Part shown: positions 56,931 through 64,000 of the stretch, piece after piece
How positions within the stretch are numbered: the first letter of the stretch is position 1
How the letters are laid out: every line of letters starts with the position of its first letter
Assembly: GCF_009730915.1 (NCBI RefSeq)
Contig: NC_052473.1
Span: 16,760,100 to 16,824,099 of the forward strand
Direction of reading: 5' to 3'
Length of the DNA stretch: 64,000 nt
Source: Dioscorea cayenensis subsp. rotundata
Taxonomy: Eukaryota; Streptophyta; Magnoliopsida; Dioscoreales; Dioscoreaceae
Notes under the pieces: generated by a model
The model's database searches: none
What the model was told of the DNA's origin: nothing
What the model saw: the letters and a program-made list of their open reading frames with translations, nothing else
Made by a program: the position numbers and the translations under genes

Positions 56931-57670
56931 CCAACCAATACATCTGCAGTAATATAGTGATGCAGTGGTTGCCAGCAGACTGCAGATTAGCAGCTGTCCA
57001 TCCAAGCTGCTTTATCATTCCCATCATTATAAGAAGAATATCTGAACCAACAAATAAATCATACAGAAAATCAGAGCATCAAACAAACAAACAAAGCCAT
57101 TGATGGGGGGCATGTTCATCATTTCAAACTAGATATACATGCAAAGTTTAAAGTTGATCATGGCTACACTTTATAGAGCAACTAAGGGAACCAAATCAGC
57201 TGAGTCATTAAATATGAATATGAATGTATAAGTCAAGGTCTCATATCCAAACTTTCTAGTAATCTGCACAACATATTGTGTACGGTTAAAACATTATATC
57301 AGAGCTTGTTAATACATTCATTTGTCATATGGCTTACCTTTCATAATGACCAGGGGCAGCAAGTAATACGGACAAATTTCACAAAGACACTAAAAATAGA
57401 GGGGAAAAAAATGGCACAAACAAGTTCACTATTATAACTTGCCAACATATTTTGAAATAAACAAGAAAACCAATGCCTCTTTTGCAAAAATAGAAGTCAC
57501 AAATACTTGCAACAAAAATAAAACAAGGCACAGATTCGCCTTTTGCAAGTCACCTGATTCCAACCAATTACCACAGCTCAACCAATGCATTGGCACTCAA
57601 CTACGTGAAGGTTGCAGCGGTTGCCAGCTAGGTAGCTGGCCATCCAAGCTGTTGGGCCGTTTACATAACA
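56931..57670 (-). other. Second copy of the 48.2-49.0 kb hairpin block
   Basis: GATGCAGTGGTTGCCAGCAGACTGCAG (56949), ATGAATATGAATGTATAAGTCAAGGTCTC (57211) and GGTTGCAGCGGTTGCCAGCTAGGTAGCTGGCCATC (57609) repeat 48277-48960 in order, showing a segmental duplication of about 9 kb period. Confidence 0.5.
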
Positions 57671-57708
57671 GAGAGATCAACTTGGTCAAGAGGTGTGGTC
57701 AATAAAGC

Positions 57709-57790
57709 ATGGAGAATCACCCCTCACCTTAGCTGCCCCGCCATTTAAACCCAACACTATTTGAGGTCACACCATCACAACCAGTTATTG
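57709..57790 (-). pseudogene. Family 4 unit, box D half lost
   Basis: CACCTTAGCTGCCCCGCCATTTAAACCC and a damaged box C (CACACCATCACAACC) remain. The left half is joined to the preceding hairpin block, probably a deletion. Confidence 0.5.
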
Positions 57791-57929
57791 TACTCTCCAA
57801 CACAATGCACATGATTTTTTTACCAGAGGCACAAATTCTTATGAGGTTATTGTGTAATTTCATGTTTCCAAAGACGTGTGTGTAACCCGAGAGCTGAAAT
57901 CAGACTTAATATTATCTAATTTTTCTAAA

Positions 57930-58500
57930 CCAAAAGGATGACCCCCAGATAGGTAGAGGTAAAAATTTTCAATGCCTATGCTCCCTAATCTAAGATAAAA
58001 GGGAACTTATAGACGATGCCACAAATAGTATCAAGGCAAGTTGGCTAAAATCAAGAAGAGCTTCTAAAATTTTACGTGGCCATAGAATACCTCTTAGATT
58101 GAGAGTTATATAGAATAGTTGTTAGGCCAAGTATGATCTAGGGGCCTAAATTTTGGGTGGTTAAAAAATAACATACAAAAAGAATGGGAATGACTGAAAT
58201 GAGAATATTCAGATGGACGTCATGTGTAAGTAGGAAGAATCGATTAATAATCTAGAATTTATCCAAAATAAAATGAGAGTGACACCTATTACTAATAAGT
58301 TAAGAAAAAACTGATTAAGATGGTACAGACATGTCCTTACAAATCAGGTAGATGCCATTAAAAGAAAAATGGAAGCTCTCGAAGTTAAAGAGTTATAAAC
58401 AAGAAATGGAAGAACTTAAAAAATGTGTTTAGCAGAAAATTTACAAAACGATGTCTAAGCTAGGTTTATCTAGCCATTTCACTAATGACAGAGCACCGTG
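57930..58500 (+). mobile_element. LINE fragment, decayed (copy 3)
   Basis: Third copy of the LINE piece beside a family 4 unit; reads AKFWVVKK, then AEMRIFRWTS near 58150-58220, typical of the region after LINE reverse transcriptases. Confidence 0.6.
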
Positions 58501-58754
58501 GAAGCGAAAATTTAATTTAGCCTTTTCTCTAAACTCTCACTAATTTAATAATACAATTTTCTTCCTAGAAAAGTCACCTAACAGAGGATAAGATAAATAA
58601 AGATATATGCAATTATTAAAGGTCAGAATACTGGCACAACTGAAGATTTCATGGAGATTTATAAAATAACACTCTTCATTATTTTGCCTACTTTCCACTA
58701 ATCCAAACACATCACTTATTTGCCACACTTCAATATACTATGAAGAAGAAAACC

Positions 58755-59080
58755 AAGGCTCAGAGCCACCCTTTCATAACATTATGACCGCTGCAATGAT
58801 CAGGCCCCCCGCAATTTCTTTTTCAATTCTTGTTTCCATGATCCAAACACAACCTAAATTTTGCCTTCTCAGATACATAGCAAAGGCCAAGACCCGCAGA
58901 ACTCAGTTCAGCCAAATGTATATTAGGCCCATTTAAACACAATAGCTTAAGCTGAAAGAGCGAGAGACACAGACTATGTTGATATGTACCAAATTTAATG
59001 ATAGGGAGATTATTAAATACCACAACAAAGTTGCCATGCCATTTGAACACAGGAAGTCAAGGGTGAATCATCACTGCCTC
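58755..59080 (-). ncRNA. Extra-long C/D-like unit, family 7
   Basis: Stem GAGGC/GCCTT (one wobble), box C 59068-59074, box D 58760-58763, 326 nt in all. Homologous to 51433-51784 throughout. The hairpin near box D is degraded (GCAGCGGTCATA). Confidence 0.4.
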
Positions 59081-59697
59081 AACAGACAAAGAATAGAATT
59101 GAGAGACCACAAATCAATAAAAAACAGGACAAACTGAACCTCATGCTTTCTTAAGAAATTGGATAATATCAGAGTCAATGTTAATTTCCTCAAAGAAAAA
59201 GGAACATTGATCTAACCTTTTTATCAAAGAGAACGCAGAATCAATGAATGGCTGCAGCAATAACCACCAAAGCCGCCTCGCCAACTGATCCTGGCCTGGG
59301 ACTCCTCATGAACAAACTTCACACTTTTTTTAAAAATAAGATTGGCAAGACGCTCACCTTAACCAATGTTGAGAGGGAGTTAAACCCCTCAACCTCTCAC
59401 TTGCCAAGGGGAAAAGTTACCATCATCCTACTGTGAATGTGGTCTTCACAGCTTTTACAACAAGAACAATTATTAAACAATGCAAAAAAAAATAAAGCAT
59501 GCGCAAGGACTTGATATCTCACTCTTCCGATTCATAGCAACTAAGGGGCTGTTTCCAGCCATGGGCAAACACATCACAGACCACACACACACCCATAATT
59601 GAAGTTCGGGCCATGGATGGTTTTATTTATTTATTTATTTTGATAGCATTGCCCTCTTTTCTTTTCCTTCATCATTTTCAGAGGAACCAATAAGCAA

Positions 59698-59814
59698 AAG
59701 GCTCAGATCTGACCTTTTTTTTTAATCAGAGATGAACACTGAATCAAGGGCTGCAGCAGTATCTGCCACGCCACTCGATCTTGACGCTCTTCTATGTCAA
59801 ATCATCACAGCCAC
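59698..59814 (-). ncRNA. Box C/D snoRNA-like unit, family 1
   Basis: Box C 59802-59808, box D 59703-59706, stem GTGGC/GCCTT, guide AAAAAAAGGTCAGAT. Hairpin TGGCGTGGCAGATACTGCTGCAGCCC has one mismatch in its inner stem. Confidence 0.65.
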
Positions 59815-60062
59815 GCGAAGACAAGAGTGCAGCAATGCCATCATCATCATGGTTGTAGTAATAGTAGTAGCAGAGAGTTCAAAGGTCACGAGTTCAAACC
59901 CCTCCCAACTTAATGATTGAGTTTCATTGCGAGCCCCACATTTATCATATACTCCCTTCAATCTTTTTACTTGTTCCTTTTAATTAATTCTTTTGATGCG
60001 GAGAAAGTATATATATATATATAGTAATATAGATAGAGCGAGAGGAGAAAGAGGTGGAGGAG

Positions 60063-60176
60063 GAGGCTCAGATCTGACCTTTTTTTATCAGAAATAAAAA
60101 CTAAATCAAGGACTGCAGCAGTAGCTCCCATGCCACTCGATCTCGAAACTCTTCTAAGGCAAATCATCACAGCCAA
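60063..60176 (-). ncRNA. Box C/D snoRNA-like unit, family 1
   Basis: Box C 60164-60170, box D 60068-60071, stem TTGGC/GCCTC, guide AAAAAAAGGTCAGAT. The hairpin arm reads ATGGGAGCTACTGCTGCAG, weakening the stem. Confidence 0.6.
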
Positions 60177-60275
60177 GCAAACACAAGAGCGCGGCATTGC
60201 AATTAATAAGTATCATCATCAGCATCATCATCATTGGCAATAAAGCTGGTAGTAGTAGCAGCAAAGAAACAGGAA

Positions 60276-60475
60276 GAGGCTTGGATTCGCCATTAATCCA
60301 TGGTACCACCAGACCCCTCCTTTTCTCCCACACCATCCCCTCCCTCTAGCAGAACGGGAGCATCGGTTGCCTGCTGAGGAACTGGCCATCCGAGCCGCTA
60401 CACCATTGCTACATAGAGAGAGAAGAAAGCAACAGCAAAGAAGACGAATCGATCAACGATGGAGATATCACACAA
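60276..60475 (-). pseudogene. Family 8 RNA truncated by an insertion
   Basis: GCCTC (60276-60280) with box D position CCAA, and the hairpin TAGCGGCTCGGATGGCCAGTTCCTCAGCAGGCAACCGATGC are present. The box C end is replaced after GATATCACACAATGG by the segment with the PPR fragment. Confidence 0.5.
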
Positions 60476-60582
60476 TGGAGATTTCCCTGATGACATAATG
60501 AAGTATAGAAGTATAGCAAAGTGTGGTCTTCACAGCAGTATAGCAATGCAGATTTGGGATCAAACCATAACTCTTCATTATG

Positions 60583-60859
60583 TCAAGAAGCACCAAAGCA
60601 GAATCCCACATCAGAGTTTTTCCAGTACCAGCTGATCATCATATTGAAAGTAACCAAATTTGGCTTGAGGACACATCCCACCATTTCATGAAACAAATCC
60701 CAACCCCCATCAACAAAATTAAGCTTCAAGAGCCCATTAATCATTGTATTATACAAGCATACATCTGGTTCACAGTCAATCCTCTCCTTCAACTACTTAA
60801 AAAGATCAAAAGCCAAATTTATACATCCTTCCCTGCAGTAATCATCATCGTGCATAGCA
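60583..60859 (-). pseudogene. Pentatricopeptide-repeat (PPR) gene fragment
   Basis: About 2.5 PPR motifs on the minus strand: CREGCINLAFDLF, then a stop (TAG in place of a codon), then CEPDVCLYNTMINGLLKLNF and VGCVLKPNLVTFNMMIS. PPR proteins bind organellar RNA, but this piece has no start, too few repeats and an internal stop. It lies within the snoRNA-like series, where it was presumably captured by a transposon or filler-DNA event. Confidence 0.75.
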
Positions 60860-60979
60860 AATAAGCAAACCCATCTTCTAACCTCATTTGGATTCTTATT
60901 GTTGTTGTTCTTGTTCTTGATGTTGCCAATATTGTCTATGTTCTTTTGCTTGATTGTGTTCGAAAGAAACAAGAAACAA

Positions 60980-61101
60980 GAGACTCAGATGTAACCCTTT
61001 CTATCAGAGATAAACACTCAATCAAAGGCTGCAGCAGTAGCTGCCAAGCCACTTGATCTTGAGACTCTTTTAAGTCCAATTGGGCAAATCATCATAGTCT
61101 T
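60980..61101 (-). ncRNA. Family 2 C/D unit with covarying stem
   Basis: Stem AAGAC/GTCTC: the second pair G-C of the family has become A-U through changes on both arms. Box C ATGATGA (61089-61095), box D 60985-60988, guide AAAGGGTTACAT. Confidence 0.7.
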
Positions 61102-61260
61102 GCCAAAACATGGCCAACAACATTGCCATCGCAAGAGAACTAGGCCTCACCACCACCACCGCCAGCAGAGAAAATAAGATTGCAAATGAGGTGCACATGA
61201 GCACAATAAATCTATCGTACCACTGAAATCCCTCTTCTTTGGTCCCAATTATCTCCATAA

Positions 61261-61316
61261 GAACAAGAGCAGTGGTTGCCTGCAGAGAAGCAGGCCATCC
61301 AAACTGCTTCACCATG
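61261..61316 (-). ncRNA. Short family 8-type hairpin
   Basis: ATGGTGAAGCAGTTTGGATGGCCTGC-TTCTC-TGCAGGCAACCACTGCTC; the inner stem is a perfect GCCTGC/GCAGGC. Upstream (61380-61460, plus) are long (TA)n, (CA)n and (GA)n tracts. Confidence 0.4.
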
Positions 61317-61384
61317 GCTACAAAGAGATAATAAAGGAACAAAGAAGACGACTAAAGGATAGAGATTTTACATAGATATATGTA

Positions 61385-61407
61385 TATATATATATATATA
61401 TATCTAT

Positions 61408-61460
<53 letters not shown>
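61385..61460. repeat. (TA)n, (CA)n and (GA)n microsatellites
   Basis: Three consecutive dinucleotide tracts; the CA tract is about 16 units, the longest simple repeat in the window. Confidence 0.95.
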
Positions 61461-61534
61461 TATCTCCCTGAATCTCTTCCACTCTCATCCTCCTGCACAC
61501 AAGAGGAACAATAAATCCCTGGATATATTCAACT

Positions 61535-61690
61535 TCTACACAAAACTACCAATCCTCCTCTTTTTATCAAACATACTTGAGAAACAAGTATCAAAGATGG
61601 CTGCAGTGGTCGCCTTTAGATTTGCAGCACACCAAGCTGCCCTGCCATTTTAATCCTCGCGACACTTGTAGATGAATCATCACTATCTCA
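61535..61690 (-). pseudogene. Family 3 unit without box D
   Basis: Box C (61677-61683) and the hairpin ATGGCAGGGCAGCTTGGTG...GCGACCACTGCAGCCAT are present; the expected GGATCTGAACCTC is replaced by sequence ending AACTACCAATCC, deleting box D. Confidence 0.5.
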
Positions 61691-61979
61691 AAGAAAAATA
61701 AGGACAAACTTTGCTTCAATATAACATTGAAAGTGACTAGCTCAATTAAACTCGGATCATTTGAATAGGAGACATGATAACAGAGAAGATATTTGCAATT
61801 CAGATGCAAGAATGGCAGATTTCAGGTATATGCAACTAACCCTTCATTTTCTCTATTTTACCGTCACTCAGAACACACCACTGATTTCATTCGTTCTTGT
61901 TTTGAAATCAGACAACGCATAAATAAGCAAAAACAAAAAAAACTATAAAGAAGTCACCGCCCCAATAACTAAACAATAA

Positions 61980-62030
61980 GACATTTGACTTCCATGGAGG
62001 AGGAGCTCAAGAGTTCGACTCCTCACTGCA
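61980..62030 (+). other. tRNA-like tract, not a tRNA gene
   Basis: CTCAAGAGTTCGACTCCTCACTGC resembles a T-arm and 3' acceptor, but the D-arm and anticodon stem cannot be formed. Probably a SINE relic. Confidence 0.3.
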
Positions 62031-62189
62031 TGATTGAGGCGATATAATAATAAAAAACAAAACAACAGCAATTAAGAATCTCATGACATAAGAATGTAAG
62101 AGAAACAATTAAAAAGGAATAGACATTCACAGTTGATTGGAAGATGCTCTTATTTGAAGAGCGGAGGCTCCTCAGGTGAAGCCTTAAAG

Positions 62190-62840
62190 AATAAGAAGAT
62201 ATCGACCTAAATGTGTTTAGTAGAAAACTGGACGAAATGATATGTCTAATCTTGGTCTATCTGATCTTTTGGCTATTGATAGAATACGGTGGAAGGAAAA
62301 AAAAATTCATGTAACCAACAAGTTAGGGCAAAGACCATGTTGTGGTTATTGTAATCTAATAATATCAGGCAGTCTATCGAGAGCATGTTGGTGAAAAACA
62401 CAACCTAAATTTTAGCTTCTAAGATGCATAGCAAAGGCCAAGACCGCCAAAACTCAGTTCGGCCAAATGAATATTAGTCCCATTTAAACACAATAGCTTA
62501 AGCTGATAGCGCGAGAGACACAGATTATGTTGATAAGTACCAAATTTATTGATGGGAGATTTTCAAATACCACAACAAAGTTGCCATGCCATTCGAACAC
62601 AGGAATTCAAGGGTGAATCATCTCAACAAACAAAGAATAGAATTGAGAGACCACAAATCAATAAAAAACAGGACAAACTGAACTTCATGCTTTCTTAAGA
62701 AATTGGATAATATCAGAGTCAATGTTAATTTCCTCAAAGAAAAAGGAACATTGATCTAACCATTTTATCAAAGAGAACGCAGAATCAATGACTGGTGCAG
62801 CAATAACAACCAAAGCCACCTTGCCAATTTATCCTGTGAC
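62190..62840. other. LINE tail and family 7 remnants
   Basis: LINE tail at 62215-62360 (IRWKEKIHVTNKLGQRPCCGYC). From 62400 the sequence follows the family 7 unit (box C damaged at 62617: GAATCATCTCAAC), then the box-D-less remnant seen at 51900 and 59190. Confidence 0.4.
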
Positions 62841-63164
62841 TCTTCATGAACAAACTTAACCAATGTTGTGAGAGGGAGTTGATCCCTCAACCACTCAATT
62901 GGCAAGGGAAAGAGTTACCATCATTCTAATGTGAATGTGGTTTTCACACGCTATTAGAATAAGAACAATTATTAAACAATGCAAGAAAATAAAGCATGCG
63001 AGAGGACTTGATATCATAGCAACCAAGGGGCTGTTACCAGCCATGGGCAAACACATCACAGACCACACACACACATAATTGAAGTCCGGGCCTTGGATAG
63101 TTTTATTTATTTATTTTGATAGCATTGCCCTCTTTTCTTTTCCTTCACCATTTTCAGAGGAACC

Positions 63165-63279
63165 AAGGCTCAGATCTGACATTTTTTTTTAATCAAATAA
63201 ACACTGAATCAAGGGCTGCAGCAGTAGCTGCCACGCCACTCGATCTTGAGGCTCTTCTATGTCAAATCATCACAGCCAC
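63165..63279 (-). ncRNA. Box C/D snoRNA-like unit, family 1
   Basis: Box C 63267-63273, box D 63170-63173, stem GTGGC/GCCTT, guide AAAAAAATGTCAGAT. The C'-like TGATAAA of the family is lost (TTTATTTGATTAAAA). Hairpin intact. Confidence 0.65.
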
Positions 63280-63555
63280 GAGAAGACAAGAGTGCAGCAT
63301 TGCCATTAACAAGCATCATCATCCTCGTCGTCGTCGTCATCATCATCATCATCATGGTTGTAGTAATAGTAGTAGTAGTAGCAGCAGAGAGTTCAAAGGT
63401 CACGAGTTCAAACCCCTCCCAACTTAATGGTTAAGGTTCATTGTGAGCCCCACATTTATCTTATACGCCCTTCAGTCCTTTTTACTTGTTCCTTATAATT
63501 AATTCTTTTGACGCGGATAAAGTATATATATATAGAGAGAGAGAGAGGTGTGGAG

Positions 63556-63669
63556 AAGGCTCAGATCTGACCTTTTTTTATCAGAAATAAAAACTGAATC
63601 AAGGACTGCAGCAGTAGCTGCCACGCCACTCGATCTCGAGACTCTTCTAGGCCAAATCATCACAGCCAA
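63556..63669 (-). ncRNA. Box C/D snoRNA-like unit, family 1
   Basis: Box C 63657-63663, box D 63561-63564, stem TTGGC/GCCTT, guide AAAAAAAGGTCAGAT. It follows the family 8 unit at the window edge, as 14807 follows 14396 on the plus strand. Confidence 0.65.
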
Positions 63670-63812
63670 GCGTATACAAGAGCCCGGCATTGCAATTAAT
63701 AATTATCATCATCATCATCATCATTAGCAATAGTCCTGGTAGTAGTAGCAGCAAAGAAACAGTTAGGGCTCTGAATGAGCGAGCTTGAGCAACCTCATAG
63801 AATCACAGAGAA

Positions 63813-64000
63813 GAGGCTCGGATTCACCATTAATCCATGGTACCACAAAGATCCCCCCTCTTCTCCCACACCATCCCCTCCCTCTAGCAGAACGGGAGCA
63901 GCGGTTGCCTGCTGAGGAACAGGCCATCCGAGCTACTACACCATTGCTACATAGAGAGAGAAGAGAGGAGCAGCAAAGAAGAGGAATCGATCAACGATGG
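63813..64000 (-). ncRNA. Family 8 RNA, cut by the window end
   Basis: GCCTC (63813-63817), box D position CCGA, and the hairpin TAGTAGCTCGGATGGCCTGTTCCTCAGCAGGCAACCGCTGCTCCCGTTC are inside; box C would lie beyond position 64000. A further series therefore starts outside the window. Confidence 0.45.

Noticed and set aside
14807-63669. Units read as tRNA, H/ACA snoRNA or miRNA genes
   Set aside because: No cloverleaf can be formed, no H box plus ACA tail is placed correctly, and the covarying stem directly outside boxes C and D fits C/D RNAs better. The long hairpin keeps a miRNA side product possible.
14807-63669. Array of MITEs instead of RNA genes
   Set aside because: The hairpins and number of copies suggest it, but there are no target duplications around the units, copies stay in a fixed order, and only the short stem next to the boxes covaries.

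Overview
The window is nuclear DNA from a flowering plant. It is AT-rich, full of microsatellites and transposon remains, and its protein genes have plant-type introns and products (class V chitinase, temperature-induced lipocalin, COP9 signalosome subunit 5). The repeats and codon use would suit a monocot such as a yam, but this is only an impression.

Left part (1-14 kb): a retroelement tail, a class V (GH18) chitinase on the minus strand with a Mutator-type MITE in its intron, a 1.6 kb MULE with long inverted repeats and a perfect 9-bp target duplication, AT-rich intergenic DNA, and an assembly gap of 1000 N.

Middle (19-34 kb): two conserved genes on the plus strand. One is a temperature-induced lipocalin with heat-shock-element-like motifs upstream and a one-base frameshift near its 3' end. 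The other is an intact six-exon CSN5, the JAMM deneddylase of the COP9 signalosome. Between them lies a decayed repeat-protein frame split by a SINE-like insertion.

The main feature is on both sides of these genes: a large set of tandem non-coding units, on the plus strand at 14.1-19.1 kb and on the minus strand from 34 kb to the window end. Each complete unit has a box C (GTGATGA or ATGATGA), a box D (CTGA) and a 3-6 bp terminal stem. The stem pairs covary between copies: GAGGC/GCCTC, GAGGT/ACCTC, AAGAC/GTCTC and AGC/GCT. This is the layout of box C/D snoRNAs. About 25 copies look complete. They fall into families that share the sequence just upstream of box D and recur in a similar order. 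Most carry a GC-rich hairpin between boxes C and D, with a 5' arm resembling ATGGCGTGGCAG and a 3' arm resembling CTGCAGCCAT; this is unusual for C/D RNAs. A ~250-nt RNA with non-canonical boxes heads each series, behind a conserved leader and, in one copy, a TATAAATA box. I infer polycistronic snoRNA transcription units expanded by tandem and inverted segmental duplication, then damaged by TRIM, SINE and LINE insertions and a captured PPR fragment. Targets of the guides are unknown from sequence alone.
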